64,000 nt of DNA from Mycobacterium paraseoulense (GTDB taxonomy: Bacteria > Actinomycetota > Actinomycetes > Mycobacteriales > Mycobacteriaceae): contig NZ_AP022619.1 of NCBI RefSeq assembly GCF_010731655.1, positions 3,472,001-3,536,000 of the forward strand, read 5' to 3'. A program made the position numbers and the translations under genes. A model generated the notes under the pieces. The model was given only the letters and a program-made list of their open reading frames with translations. It ran no database searches and was not told the DNA's origin. The first letter of the stretch is position 1; each line of letters opens with the position of its first letter. Below, piece after piece: positions 35,373 to 44,204 of this stretch.

Positions 35373-36154
35373 TACGTGTGGTACTCCCCGCAGTTGACGT
35401 CCAGCGTCTGTCCGGTGATGCCGCTGGACAGGTCGCTGGCGAGGAAAAGAATCGCCGAGGCCACCTCGTCTTCGGTGGGCAAGCGCTTGAGGTCGGAGTT
35501 CGCCGCGGTGGCCGCGTAGATCTGGTCCGCCGTGGTGCCGTACTTGCCGGCCTGGTGGTTGAAGTAGCCCTGCAACGTCTCACCCCAAATGTAGCCGGGG
35601 GCAACTGAATTCACGCGGATTCCCTGCTCGCCGAGCTCCGTGGCCAGCGAATGCGACATCGCCAGCAGCGCCGACTTGGCCATCTTGTAGGCACCGTATT
35701 TGGCCTGCGAGTGCCGCAGCACCATGGAGTTGACGTTGACGATCGAGCCCTTCGACTCGGCCAGCGCCTCGGTGAAGCCCTGGATCAGGCGCAGCGCACC
35801 CAGCGCACTGAGCTCGATCGCGTCGCGGATGTGCTGGAAGCTGGTGCCGGAGAACGGTTTCAGCGACGGCACCCGGAACGCGTTGTTGACCAGCACATCG
35901 ACCTTGCCGTAAGCCTCCAGCGTGGCGGACACCAAGTTGCTGACCTGGTCGTCGTCGGTGATGTCGGCGCGCACCGTCGTCGCCCGGCCTCCGATGTCGG
36001 CGATCTGCTTGGCGACGTCGTCCAGGCGTTCCTGGGTGCGGGCCGCCAGCACCAGGTCGGCGCCTTCCCGCGTGCACCGGTGCGCCAGCGTCGTGCCCAG
36101 GCCCGGGCCGACGCCGCTGATCACCACTACCTTGCCGTCGAGCAACTTCGTCAT
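35372..36154 (-). CDS. short-chain dehydrogenase/reductase (Rv3530c-like)
   Basis: A 260-residue classical SDR: cofactor loop ISGVGPGLGTTLA (about 13-25), NNAF in place of the usual NNAG, a catalytic Ser-Tyr-Lys set in NSMVLRHSQAKYGAYKMAK, and the C-terminal GITGQTLDVNCGEY. Its substrate is unknown, but KstR control and the neighbouring DUF1214 and sulfotransferase genes suggest a hydroxy- or keto-steroid. It overlaps the upstream gene by 4 nt. Confidence 0.87.
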   Translation of the reverse strand: MTKLLDGKVVVISGVGPGLGTTLAHRCTREGADLVLAARTQERLDDVAKQIADIGGRATTVRADITDDDQVSNLVSATLEAYGKVDVLVNNAFRVPSLKPFSGTSFQHIRDAIELSALGALRLIQGFTEALAESKGSIVNVNSMVLRHSQAKYGAYKMAKSALLAMSHSLATELGEQGIRVNSVAPGYIWGETLQGYFNHQAGKYGTTADQIYAATAANSDLKRLPTEDEVASAILFLASDLSSGITGQTLDVNCGEYHT

Positions 36155-37290
36155 CCCAGCATCCTTGCTTGAATCTGTTGGTGGCGCAGTGCGATTCGCG
36201 TGCGCCAGTCATCCTCGGAGATCTTGTTGTGGTCGAAATAGGGCAGCCTGGCCGGGACGGCGTCGAAGTCGACGAGCTCCACGGAGGGGCCGTCGGCCTC
36301 GGTGAGTTGGCGAGACACCCGCTGCCAGCGGAACTGCAAAAAGCCCCGCCGATGGCCCACCGTCTCCACCCAGTTGGTCACGCCCGGGTTTTGGTCGGCC
36401 ACGACGATGCGCACCTTGCCGTCCGGATCCGCCTGCGCCTGAGTGTTGTTCAGCGATGTCTGATGGTTGATGTAGTCCAGCGAGATGTACCAAAGGCTGC
36501 CCAATTGGAAGCCGAGGTAGGGCGCGTCGGACACGGGCACGGTGATCACCAGTGCCTGGTCGGGCCGCAGGTCGTAGTGGCCGACCGACGAATACTGGGT
36601 CGCCAGGCCGCCCGGGGTCAGCCGGGGCGCGACCATGGTGTTGACCGGAAGGTCGAGGTAGAACCACTGCGGGAACTGCAGCCACGTCTTCACCCGGTTG
36701 ACGAGCTGCTTTCCCGCTGTGGCGTAACGCTTTTCGATGGTTTCGCGGGTCAGCGGCGGCGGGGCGGTGCCCGCGGTGTCCAGCCGGGAGATGGCCAGCG
36801 TTCCGCGCTGCGCCGCCCAGTCGCCGTAGACCTCGCGGATGACCAGTTGCCCGTTGCTCGTGGGCCGCACCCGCCACTCGAAGCTGCCGTCGGCGGCGAT
36901 CTCGAGCTCTCGGTCGTCGAACGCGGCCTGGCTGGCGGGCACGTTGTCGTCGGTGTATTCACCCCCGAGCAGCTGGAAACTCAGGTCCGTCGTGGTACCG
37001 CGCCGACCGGTCACGACGTAGTCGTGATTGGCGTGCACCCGGGTCCCGAAGTAGAGGGTGTCGGGGTTGTCCAGGCCCATCTTGGTGAACGGCCCGGTTC
37101 CCGACTGCAGGAACGGATGGTCCCGGTCGTAATCGAAGGCCAGGTGGATGCAGGCCGAAACGCAGCCCGCCAAATACTGAAGCCCTTCGAGCAGGTCGGC
37201 TTCGGTCTCGATGAAGGGCGCGTCGGCGACGAGTTTCTCGGCTTCGACGATCGCGGCGGTGAGCGGGCCTGAAAAAGAATCTGCGAACAC
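36151..37290 (-). CDS. DUF1214/DUF1254-type protein, first gene of a KstR operon (Rv3531c-like)
   Basis: A 379-residue protein resembling the DUF1214/DUF1254 family, with the C-terminal conserved block FQLGSLWYISLDYINHQTSLN and HRRGFLQFRW. Function is unknown. The GTG start at 37290 is 10 nt from a perfect KstR palindrome, implying a very short or no 5-prime leader. It heads the operon with the SDR and sulfotransferase. Rv3531c is the positional counterpart. Confidence 0.82.
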   Translation of the reverse strand: MFADSFSGPLTAAIVEAEKLVADAPFIETEADLLEGLQYLAGCVSACIHLAFDYDRDHPFLQSGTGPFTKMGLDNPDTLYFGTRVHANHDYVVTGRRGTTTDLSFQLLGGEYTDDNVPASQAAFDDRELEIAADGSFEWRVRPTSNGQLVIREVYGDWAAQRGTLAISRLDTAGTAPPPLTRETIEKRYATAGKQLVNRVKTWLQFPQWFYLDLPVNTMVAPRLTPGGLATQYSSVGHYDLRPDQALVITVPVSDAPYLGFQLGSLWYISLDYINHQTSLNNTQAQADPDGKVRIVVADQNPGVTNWVETVGHRRGFLQFRWQRVSRQLTEADGPSVELVDFDAVPARLPYFDHNKISEDDWRTRIALRHQQIQARMLG

Positions 37291-37300
37291 GCCTAGACGC

Positions 37301-37314
37301 TAGAACGTGTTCTA
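37301..37314. promoter_or_regulatory. KstR-type operator upstream of the Rv3531c-like operon
   Basis: TAGAACGTGTTCTA is a perfect palindromic match to the KstR consensus, 10 nt from the GTG of the DUF1214 gene. The next gene (hemophore-like) ends at 37379 on the same strand. Confidence 0.93.
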
Positions 37315-37378
37315 CTTTTTCGTCAATGGCGAACGTTCCCGCGCGTCGGCGACAGCGTTCAAGGACGAGGCCGGCTCG

Positions 37379-37681
37379 CTAGGGTGGGCACGAGTGGGAC
37401 AGGTCGATGAGGTGCTGGCGTACGTCGGGATGCCGGTTGAGGTAGTCGATCACGTTGGGGCCACCACCTTCGGCCTCCGACTTGGCCTGCAGCTGAGCAT
37501 GGAGGTCCGGATGCCGCTGCAGGTACGAGTTGATGGATGCACCCACGTCCTGATTGCACTGGGGAGCTGCGCTGGCCGTTGGCAGTGCGATCATCGTCGC
37601 GGCGGTGGCGGTGAGTAGTCCCCCGGCGAGCAGGCCGTACCGTCCCCGGCGAGGACCGACTGTCGTGTCTGTCGTGCTCAT
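37379..37681 (-). CDS. small secreted hemophore-like protein
   Basis: A 100-residue exported protein: basic N-terminus, hydrophobic core and an ASA-AP signal cleavage site near residue 38. The mature domain has two Cys residues (APQCNQD and SHSCPP) at its ends and a repeated YLQRHPDLHAQL / YLNRHPDVRQHL helix pattern. That matches the mycobacterial hemophore-related family (heme-binding Rv0203 relatives and other small secreted helical proteins). The ATG at 37681 is the only start giving a signal peptide. Heme binding is inferred, not visible. H37Rv has PPE61/PPE62 at this site instead. Confidence 0.75.
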   Translation of the reverse strand: MSTTDTTVGPRRGRYGLLAGGLLTATAATMIALPTASAAPQCNQDVGASINSYLQRHPDLHAQLQAKSEAEGGGPNVIDYLNRHPDVRQHLIDLSHSCPP

Positions 37682-37734
37682 GCGCGCCAGGCTACTCGCG
37701 GTTCCTTTGCGTCGCCTGTGCGCGCGGAGGTGGG

Positions 37735-38793
37735 CTATTTGGTGGCGGCGCCGTTTTCTTGCTCGCGCTTGATTTCCAGGGCGATGTCGATGAGCTGGTC
37801 TTCCTGGCCGCCGATGAGCTTGCGCTGGCCCGCCCGGTGCAGCAGCTGGTGCGCGGGCACGCCGTAGCGCTCCGACTGGCGGATGGCGTGCTTGAGGAAG
37901 CTCGAATACACCCCGGAGTAGCCCATGATCAGGGCGTTGCGGTCCAGCAGGCATTCGGCCGGCATGGCCGGGGCGACGACCTCCTCGGCGGCGTCGGCGA
38001 TGTCGAAGAAGTCGATGCCGGTCTTGACGCCGATCTTGTCGAACACCCCGATCAAGGCCTCCACGGGCGCATTGCCCGCGCCGGCGCCGAACCGGCGGCA
38101 CGAGCCGTCGATCTGCTTGGCGCCCGCGCGCACGGCCTCCACGCTGTTCGCCACCCCGAGCCCGAGGTTCTCGTGCCCGTGGAAGCCGACCTGGGCGTCG
38201 TCACCGAGCTCGGCCACCAGCGCGGCCACCCGGTCGCGCACGCCTTCGAGGACCAGCGCGCCGGCCGAATCGACCACGTACACGCACTGGCAGCCCGCGT
38301 CGGCCATGATGCGGGCCTGCGCGGCCAGCTTCTCCGGCGGGATCGTGTGGCTCATCATCAGGAACCCGACGGTCTCCAAACCGAGCTCGCGGGCCAGGCC
38401 GAAGTGCTGGATCGACACGTCGGCCTCGGTGCAGTGCGTGGCGATCCGGCAGATCGACCCGCCGTTGTTCTGCGCCTCCTTGATGTCCTCCTTGGTGCCC
38501 ACGCCGGGCAACATCAGGAAGGCGATCTTGGCTTCCTTGGCGGTCTCGGCGGCGAGCTTGATCAGCTCCTGCTCGGGCGTTTTGGAGAAGCCGTAGTTGA
38601 AGCTGGAGCCGCCCAGCCCGTCGCCGTGGGTGACCTCGATGACCGGCACCCCGGCGGCGTCCAGGGCGGCCACGATGGCGCCCACCTCGTCTTTGGTGAA
38701 TTGGTGGCGCTTGTGATGCGAGCCGTCGCGCAGCGACGTGTCGGTCAGCCGGACATCCCAGATCGGGTTGAAGAAGATCTCCTGGGTGCTCAT
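37735..38793 (-). CDS. hsaF: 4-hydroxy-2-oxoacid aldolase HsaF
   Basis: Class II pyruvate aldolase that splits 4-hydroxy-2-oxohexanoate, from steroid ring A, into pyruvate and propanal. The 352-residue protein has the DmpG-family [16 protein letters not shown] metal-site segment, the [15 protein letters not shown] metal-ligand histidines and a C-terminal communication domain. It is always paired with HsaG, which takes the aldehyde through a tunnel; the genes overlap by 4 nt here. Last gene of hsaE-hsaG-hsaF. Confidence 0.96.
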   Translation of the reverse strand: MSTQEIFFNPIWDVRLTDTSLRDGSHHKRHQFTKDEVGAIVAALDAAGVPVIEVTHGDGLGGSSFNYGFSKTPEQELIKLAAETAKEAKIAFLMLPGVGTKEDIKEAQNNGGSICRIATHCTEADVSIQHFGLARELGLETVGFLMMSHTIPPEKLAAQARIMADAGCQCVYVVDSAGALVLEGVRDRVAALVAELGDDAQVGFHGHENLGLGVANSVEAVRAGAKQIDGSCRRFGAGAGNAPVEALIGVFDKIGVKTGIDFFDIADAAEEVVAPAMPAECLLDRNALIMGYSGVYSSFLKHAIRQSERYGVPAHQLLHRAGQRKLIGGQEDQLIDIALEIKREQENGAATK

Positions 38794-39722
38794 GCCTGCA
38801 TTCCTCCCGCCGTCGCGGATAAGGATTCCTTCGCGATTTCCTCGCCGACCTTGGTGGCCGCGGCGGTCATGATGTCCAGATTGCCCGCATAGGGCGGCAG
38901 GTAATCGCCGGCGCCCTCGACTTCGACGAACGTGGTGACCACCGCCTGACCGCCCGAATTGAGCGACGGCTCGTCGAACTGGGGCTCGTTGAGCAGCCGG
39001 TATCCCGGCACGTAGGTCTGCACCTCGGCCACCACGTCGTAAATGGATTTGGCGATCGCGTCGCGATCGGCGTCCTCGGGGATGGCGCAGAAAATGGTGT
39101 CGCGCATGATCATCGGCGGGTCGGCCGGGTTGAGGATGATGATCGCCTTGCCGCGCTTGGCGCCGCCGATGGTTTCCACACCCTTGCTGGTGGTCTTGGT
39201 GAACTCGTCGATGTTGGCCCGCGTGCCCGGGCCGGCGGAGACCGAGGCGACCGAGGCGACGATCTCGGCGTAGGGCACGCCGCCCTTTTCGACCAACGCG
39301 CGACTGACCGCGTACACGATCGGGATGGTCGCCTGCCCCCCGCAGGTGATCATGTTGACGTTCGGCGCGTCCAGGTGCTGGCGCAGGTTCGCCGGCGGGA
39401 TGACCGCCGGGCCCACCGCGGCCGGGGTCAGGTCGATCGCCCGGATACCCGCGGCTTCGTACTTCGGCGCCGCGTCGCGGTGAACGTAGGCGCTGGTCGC
39501 CTCGAACACCAGGTCGGGCTTCTCGGACTGGGCCAGCAACCAGTCCACCCCTTCGTGCGTGGTCTCCAAACCCAGCTTGCGGGCCCGGGCCAGCCCCTCG
39601 CTTTCCGGGTCGATACCGACCATCCAGCGCGGCTCCAGCCAGTCCGACCGCAGCAGCTTGTAGAGCAGGTCAGTGCTGATGTTTCCCGACCCGACAATGG
39701 CCACACTCGCCTTAGCCGGCAT
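38790..39722 (-). CDS. hsaG: acylating propionaldehyde/acetaldehyde dehydrogenase HsaG
   Basis: NAD and CoA-dependent aldehyde dehydrogenase that turns the aldehyde from HsaF into propionyl-CoA. The 310-residue protein has an N-terminal Rossmann motif [16 protein letters not shown] (about 9-24) and the catalytic Cys in [12 protein letters not shown], as in DmpF/BphJ. It overlaps hsaF by 4 nt. A 52-nt gap separates it from hsaE. The aldolase-dehydrogenase complex avoids release of the toxic aldehyde. Confidence 0.96.
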   Translation of the reverse strand: MPAKASVAIVGSGNISTDLLYKLLRSDWLEPRWMVGIDPESEGLARARKLGLETTHEGVDWLLAQSEKPDLVFEATSAYVHRDAAPKYEAAGIRAIDLTPAAVGPAVIPPANLRQHLDAPNVNMITCGGQATIPIVYAVSRALVEKGGVPYAEIVASVASVSAGPGTRANIDEFTKTTSKGVETIGGAKRGKAIIILNPADPPMIMRDTIFCAIPEDADRDAIAKSIYDVVAEVQTYVPGYRLLNEPQFDEPSLNSGGQAVVTTFVEVEGAGDYLPPYAGNLDIMTAAATKVGEEIAKESLSATAGGMQA

Positions 39723-39774
39723 GATGCTCCTTCGCGAAGCTCTCGATATTTAAGTCCGACGATTTAATTCGAGA

Positions 39775-40560
39775 CTATTCGAACGACAGATGGACAGAAC
39801 CAAGGCCCGTGAAGTCGGCCACAAACTTGTCGCCGGCGTGCGCGTCGATCGCCCGCGTGCACGATCCGGGAAGCACCACGTCGCCCTTGCGTAACCGCAC
39901 GCCGAACCCGTCCACCTTCCGGGCCAGCCACGCCACCGCGGTGACCGGATTGCCCAGCACCGCGTCGGTGCGGCCCTTCGCGACGACCTCACCATTGCAA
40001 CTGAGGACGGCATCGATGCCCTTGACGTCGACGTCGCCAGGCGCGATGCGCGCCTGGCCCAGGACAAAGCCCGCCGACGAGGCGTTGTCGGCGATGGTGT
40101 CGCACAACTCGATCTTCCAGTCGGTGATCCGGGTGTCGATCAACTCGATGGAGGGCACCAGCGCCTCGGTGGCCGCCAGCACGTCGTCCTCGGTGCAGCC
40201 GGCCCCCGGCAGGTCGGCGTTGAGGATGAAACCGACCTCGACCTCGACCCGCGGCCACAGGTAGCGGCTCGCCTTGACCGGGGTGTCTTCGAACAATTGC
40301 ATCTCGTCGAGCAAATGCCCGTAGTCCGGCTCGTCAACCCCCATCATCTGTTGGATCGCCTTCGACGACAGGCCCACCTTGTGCCCCAGTACCCGGGCCC
40401 CCTCGGCGACCCGCTGGCGGATATTGATCAGCTGGATCTCATACGCGTCGACGACGTCGATGTCCGGGTGCACCGCGGTCAGCGGAGCGATCGGCTCGCG
40501 GCTCCGCTCCGCCTGCGCCAGTTCGGCAGCCAGCTCGTCTCGCGTCGCAACACTGAGCAT
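39775..40560 (-). CDS. hsaE: 2-hydroxyhexa-2,4-dienoate hydratase HsaE
   Basis: Hydratase that adds water to 2-hydroxyhexa-2,4-dienoate from ring A cleavage, giving the HsaF substrate. The 261-residue protein has the same length as Rv3536c and the MhpD/fumarylacetoacetase-like fold with metal-site segments WPRVEVEVGF and VPSIELIDTRI. The frame is open far upstream across kstD, but the ATG at 40560 (MLSVATRDELAAEL) is the family start. It is divergent from kstD, with the KstR operator 57 nt upstream. Confidence 0.95.
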   Translation of the reverse strand: MLSVATRDELAAELAQAERSREPIAPLTAVHPDIDVVDAYEIQLINIRQRVAEGARVLGHKVGLSSKAIQQMMGVDEPDYGHLLDEMQLFEDTPVKASRYLWPRVEVEVGFILNADLPGAGCTEDDVLAATEALVPSIELIDTRITDWKIELCDTIADNASSAGFVLGQARIAPGDVDVKGIDAVLSCNGEVVAKGRTDAVLGNPVTAVAWLARKVDGFGVRLRKGDVVLPGSCTRAIDAHAGDKFVADFTGLGSVHLSFE

Positions 40561-40617
40561 CTGCGGAAGTCTCCTCGTTCGTGTGACCGGCCCAGTAGCG
40601 CCCGGCCCGGGCAATTC

Positions 40618-40631
40618 TATAACGTGTTCTA
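40618..40631. promoter_or_regulatory. KstR-type operator between hsaE and kstD
   Basis: TATAACGTGTTCTA matches the KstR consensus. Its last base is one nucleotide before the kstD ATG at 40633, so the operator must overlap the kstD transcription start; it is 57 nt from hsaE. Confidence 0.9.
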
Positions 40632-40632
40632 C

Positions 40633-42315
40633 ATGACAGCACAGGAGCTCGACGTCGTCGTGGTCGGGAGCGGCGGGGCCGGCATGGTAGCTGCCCTTAC
40701 CGCCGCTCACCGGGGCCTTTCCACAATAGTCATCGAGAAGGCTGCCCATTTTGGCGGCTCGACCGCGCGGTCGGGTGGCGGCGTCTGGATCCCCAACAAC
40801 GAGATCCTCAAGCGTGACGGCGTCCGGGACAATTCCGAGGCGGCCCGGACCTACCTGCACGGCATCGTCGGCGACATCGTCGAGCCGGAACGCATCGACA
40901 CCTACCTCGACCGCGGGCCCGAGATGCTGTCGTTCGTGCTCAAGCACACCCCGCTGAAGATGTGCTGGGTCCCGCGTTACTCCGACTACTACCCCGAGGC
41001 GCCGGGCGGGCGTGCGGAGGGCCGCTCGATCGAGCCGAAGCCGTTCGACGCTCGCAAGCTGGGTGCCGACATGGCCGGCCTGGAGCCGGCCTACGGCAAG
41101 GTGCCGCTCAACGTCGTGGTGATGCAGCAGGACTACGTGCGGCTGAACCAGCTCAAGCGGCACCCGCGGGGCGTGCTGCGCAGCCTGAAGGTCGGCGCCC
41201 GCACGATGTGGGCGAAGGCGACCGGTAAGAACCTCGTCGGGATGGGCCGGGCGTTGATCGGCCCGCTGCGGATCGGCCTGCAACGCGCCGGTGTTCCGGT
41301 CTTGCTCAACACCGCGCTGACCGACCTGTACGTCGAGGACGGCGTGGTGCGCGGCGTCTACGTGCGCGACACGGGCGCATCGGAGTCTTCCGAGCCGCGG
41401 CTCATCCGGGCCCGGCGCGGGGTGATCCTCGCCTCCGGCGGGTTCGAGCACAACGAGCAGATGCGGGTGAAATATCAACGGGCGCCGATCACCACGGAGT
41501 GGACCGTGGGCGCCAAGGCCAACACCGGAGACGGCATCGTCGCCGCTGAAAAGCTCGGCGCCGCACTGGAACTGATGGAAGACGCCTGGTGGGGCCCGAC
41601 CGTGCCCCTGGTGGGCGCACCGTGGTTCGCGTTGTCGGAACGCAATTCGCCGGGATCGATCATCGTCAACATGTCGGGCAAGCGATTCATGAACGAGTCG
41701 ATGCCCTACGTCGAGGCCTGCCACCACATGTACGGCGGGGAATTCGGCCAGGGGCCGGGGCCGGGCGAGAACATCCCGGCGTGGCTGGTGTTCGACCAGC
41801 AATACCGGGATCGCTACATCTTCGCGGGATTGCAGCCAGGACAACGCATTCCCCGCAAATGGCTGGAATCCGGGGTCATCATCCAGGCCGACACGCTCGA
41901 AGAGCTCGCCCAGAAGGCCGGCCTTCCGGTTGCGGAGTTCACCGCTACGGTGGCGCGGTTCAACGGTTTTGCCAGGTCGGGCGTCGACGAGGACTACCAC
42001 CGCGGCGAGAGCGCCTACGACCGCTACTACGGCGACCCGACCAACAAGCCGAACCCCAACCTCGGCGAGCTCACGCACGCGCCGTACTACGCCGCCAAGA
42101 TGGTGCCCGGCGACCTGGGCACCAAGGGCGGCGTCCGCACCGACGTCCACGGCCGCGCGCTGCGCGACGACGGCTCCATCATCGAAGGGCTCTATGCCGC
42201 GGGCAATGTCAGCGCCCCGGTGATGGGCCACACCTATCCGGGCCCCGGCGGCACCATCGGCCCGGCCATGACCTTCGGCTACTTGGCCGCGCTGCACATT
42301 GCGGGGGAGCGCTGA
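40633..42315 (+). CDS. kstD: 3-ketosteroid delta1-dehydrogenase KstD
   Basis: FAD enzyme that introduces the C1-C2 double bond in ring A of 3-ketosteroids; with KshA it triggers ring B opening. The 560-residue protein has the dinucleotide motif VVGSGGAGMVAALTAAHRG near the N-terminus and the C-terminal active-site segment GHTYPGPGGTIGPAMTFGY, whose Tyr and Gly match those described for Rhodococcus KstD1. The ATG at 40633 gives MTAQELDVVVVG, as in M. tuberculosis (563 aa). With the operator ending at 40631 there is no room for a ribosome-binding site, so the mRNA is probably leaderless. Confidence 0.97.
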   Translation: MTAQELDVVVVGSGGAGMVAALTAAHRGLSTIVIEKAAHFGGSTARSGGGVWIPNNEILKRDGVRDNSEAARTYLHGIVGDIVEPERIDTYLDRGPEMLSFVLKHTPLKMCWVPRYSDYYPEAPGGRAEGRSIEPKPFDARKLGADMAGLEPAYGKVPLNVVVMQQDYVRLNQLKRHPRGVLRSLKVGARTMWAKATGKNLVGMGRALIGPLRIGLQRAGVPVLLNTALTDLYVEDGVVRGVYVRDTGASESSEPRLIRARRGVILASGGFEHNEQMRVKYQRAPITTEWTVGAKANTGDGIVAAEKLGAALELMEDAWWGPTVPLVGAPWFALSERNSPGSIIVNMSGKRFMNESMPYVEACHHMYGGEFGQGPGPGENIPAWLVFDQQYRDRYIFAGLQPGQRIPRKWLESGVIIQADTLEELAQKAGLPVAEFTATVARFNGFARSGVDEDYHRGESAYDRYYGDPTNKPNPNLGELTHAPYYAAKMVPGDLGTKGGVRTDVHGRALRDDGSIIEGLYAAGNVSAPVMGHTYPGPGGTIGPAMTFGYLAALHIAGER

Positions 42316-42316
42316 C

Positions 42317-43177
42317 ATGCCCATTGACGTAGACGTCGCGCTGGCCGCCGAGCTGGACCCGATCGAATTCGCTTGGACGAGCAGCGATGTGCAGCTCTAC
42401 CACTTGGCGTTGGGGGCCGGCAAGGACCCGATGGACCCGCGCGAACTGCGCTACCTCGTCGACGACACACCGCAGGTCCTGCCGACGTTCGGCAACGTCG
42501 CGGCCTCCTTCCACATGACCAAGCCGCCGACCGTGCAGTTCCCCGGGATCGACATCGAGCTGGGCAAGGTGCTGCACGCCAGCGAGCGGGTGGAGGTGCC
42601 CGGGCCGCTGCCGCCCTCGGGATCCGCTCGCGCCGTCACCCGGTTCACCGACATCTGGGACAAGGGCAAGGCCGCGGTCATCTGGAGCGAGACGACGGTC
42701 AGCGCGCCCGACGGCACCCTGCTCTGGACACAGCGGCGGTCCATCTTCGCCCGTGGCGAAGGCGGTTTCGGCGGCGAGCGTGGACCGTCGACTTCGGACG
42801 CCGCGCCGGACCGGGCGCCCGATGTGGAGGTCGCGGTGCCGATCCTGCCGCAGCAGGCACTGCTGTACCGGCTCTGCGGGGATCGCAACCCGCTGCACTC
42901 CGACCCCGAATTCGCTGCGGCCGCGGGCTTTTCGCAGCCCATCCTGCACGGCCTGTGCACCTATGGCATGACATGCAAGGCCATCGTCGACACGATGCTG
43001 GACGGCGACGCCGGCGCGGTGGCAGCCTACGGTGCACGGTTTGCCGGTGTCGCGTTCCCCGGCGAGACCCTCAACGTCGGCATCTGGAAGGAAGACGGGC
43101 GGCTACTGGCCAGCGTTGTCGCGCCTTCGCGTGACAACGCGGTAGTGCTGAGCGGCGTCGAACTCATCCCAGCCTGA
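42317..43177 (+). CDS. chsH3: MaoC-type steroid enoyl-CoA hydratase ChsH3 (Hsd4B)
   Basis: A 286-residue double hot-dog MaoC hydratase (Rv3538, often named hsd4B). The C-terminal half has the catalytic GDRNPLHSDPEFAAAAGF hydratase-2 motif with Asp and His, followed by PILHGLCTYG. In M. tuberculosis, ChsH3 and EchA19 hydrate the same C22 unsaturated steroid CoA with opposite stereochemistry. The ATG comes one base after the kstD stop, so the two form one operon. It ends just before a pair of strong hairpins. Confidence 0.93.
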   Translation: MPIDVDVALAAELDPIEFAWTSSDVQLYHLALGAGKDPMDPRELRYLVDDTPQVLPTFGNVAASFHMTKPPTVQFPGIDIELGKVLHASERVEVPGPLPPSGSARAVTRFTDIWDKGKAAVIWSETTVSAPDGTLLWTQRRSIFARGEGGFGGERGPSTSDAAPDRAPDVEVAVPILPQQALLYRLCGDRNPLHSDPEFAAAAGFSQPILHGLCTYGMTCKAIVDTMLDGDAGAVAAYGARFAGVAFPGETLNVGIWKEDGRLLASVVAPSRDNAVVLSGVELIPA

Positions 43178-43188
43178 GGCTTATGCGC

Positions 43189-43214
43189 CGAGCGCCCGGC
43201 CAGCCGGGGGCTCG
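43189..43214. repeat. hairpin 1 near the end of chsH3
   Basis: An 11-bp stem with one mismatch and loop CCAG (CGAGCGCCCGG / CCGGGGGCTCG). The DNA around it (43185-43208) is repeated with 23 of 24 bases identical at 44146-44169 on the other side of the DUF559 gene. There is no T-run. Confidence 0.7.
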
Positions 43215-43216
43215 TG

Positions 43217-43246
43217 GTCGTGTGCCCGGCTAACCGGGCACACGAC
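43217..43246. terminator. strong hairpin between convergent chsH3 and the DUF559 gene
   Basis: A 13-bp perfect stem (GTCGTGTGCCCGG / CCGGGCACACGAC) with loop CTAA. The TAG stop of the minus-strand DUF559 gene (43232-43230) lies in the loop. Stability and position suggest a bidirectional terminator, though no U-tract follows, as is common in mycobacteria. Confidence 0.7.
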
Positions 43247-44075
43247 GAGCACGCGCCGCGCGAACCCTGTGAATGATGTCGCCGGGCCGGTCACCGGCGA
43301 CCACCCTTACCACGATCCAACCCAGACACTCGAGTGTTTCCAGCCTCCGAACATCCCAGGTGTACTGCCGGCGATCGCTGCGGTGCTGCTCACCGTCGTA
43401 CTCGACGGCGACTTTGATCTCTTCCCACCCCATATCCAAATAGGCGAACACGCTGCCGAATTCGTCGAGCACCGGGATCTGCGTCTGGGGCCGCGGCAGG
43501 CCAGCCTCAATCAGCACCATGCGAAGCCATGACTCTTTCGGCGACTGCGCCCCGGCATCGAACAGGTCGGCGGCTCGCCGTGCTCGCGCGATGCCTCGGC
43601 GCCCGGCATACCTGCGGGCCAGCAGCTCGACATCAACTGCTTTGATTTCCGTCGCGCCGGCCAAAGCGTCAATACCTGCCACGGCGGTCATCGTCGGGTA
43701 CCAGCAGCCCATGTCCAGGGCTGTTCTGGCGGGCGATGTAACCGTCAGGCCGCCGATTACTTCGATTTCATCCGCGGCGACGGTGTCTCTATGCAGTTGC
43801 ATGCCCGACGAGCGATGGTGGTTCGTGTGAATTAGCTCCACGACTCTTCTGTCGTCGACCCATTTGCTTCCGTGCACGGCGGCCGCCGAGAACCCCGCCA
43901 CGATTCCGCGGCGCCCGGTCCACAACCACGCGGCCTTGGCACGCACCGCGGCGGTCAGCTCAGCATCGCGATCGATGTACACGCCTCGAAAAAGCCGGTG
44001 GTACCGCGTCTCCAATTGGCTCTTGGTCAACAGTCCGGAGGCGATGGCTTCGCTCCCGAAAAATGGCTCACCCAT
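43230..44075 (-). CDS. DUF559 (Vsr-like) protein with AbiEi-type N-terminal region
   Basis: A 281-residue protein of a large mycobacterial orphan family. The N-terminus (IASGLLTKSQLETRYHRLFRGVYI) resembles the winged-helix region of AbiEi-type antitoxin-like proteins, and the C-terminus (about 195-275; VAVEYDGEQHRSDRRQY) matches DUF559, a Vsr/restriction-endonuclease-like fold, with the E-Y-D-G-E-x-H acidic patch intact. Activity is unproven. The gene is unrelated to sterol genes, looks less GC-biased than its neighbours, and sits between near-identical repeats (43185-43208 and 44146-44169). That suggests an inserted cassette; H37Rv has PPE63 here. Confidence 0.8.
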   Translation of the reverse strand: MGEPFFGSEAIASGLLTKSQLETRYHRLFRGVYIDRDAELTAAVRAKAAWLWTGRRGIVAGFSAAAVHGSKWVDDRRVVELIHTNHHRSSGMQLHRDTVAADEIEVIGGLTVTSPARTALDMGCWYPTMTAVAGIDALAGATEIKAVDVELLARRYAGRRGIARARRAADLFDAGAQSPKESWLRMVLIEAGLPRPQTQIPVLDEFGSVFAYLDMGWEEIKVAVEYDGEQHRSDRRQYTWDVRRLETLECLGWIVVRVVAGDRPGDIIHRVRAARARRVPG

Positions 44076-44146
44076 CGCCGCAGGGTCGCATGCGTAGCCA
44101 CCGCCGTCACTTCAGCCGCCCAGCGCCCGTCCAGCAGCACGTTGAG

Positions 44147-44178
44147 CGCCGAACGCCCGGCCAGCCGGGCGCTCGGCG
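44147..44178. repeat. hairpin 2, between ltp2 and the DUF559 gene
   Basis: A 14-bp stem with one mismatch and loop CCAG (CGCCGAACGCCCGG / CCGGGCGCTCGGCG). Its left part is the second copy of the 24-bp direct repeat. It follows the ltp2 stop (44205) on that strand, so it may terminate the igr-type operon. Confidence 0.7.
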
Positions 44179-44204
44179 GGAGAGAAGCGGGAGAGAACCA
44201 AGCG

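Noticed and set aside
37307..37618. Small plus-strand frame overlapping the KstR site at 37301
   Set aside because: It is antisense to the hemophore-like gene and lacks a ribosome-binding site. The minus-strand gene has a clear signal peptide.
40561..42324. Upstream extension of HsaE across kstD
   Set aside because: It is antisense to kstD; HsaE starts at 40560 with the family N-terminus.
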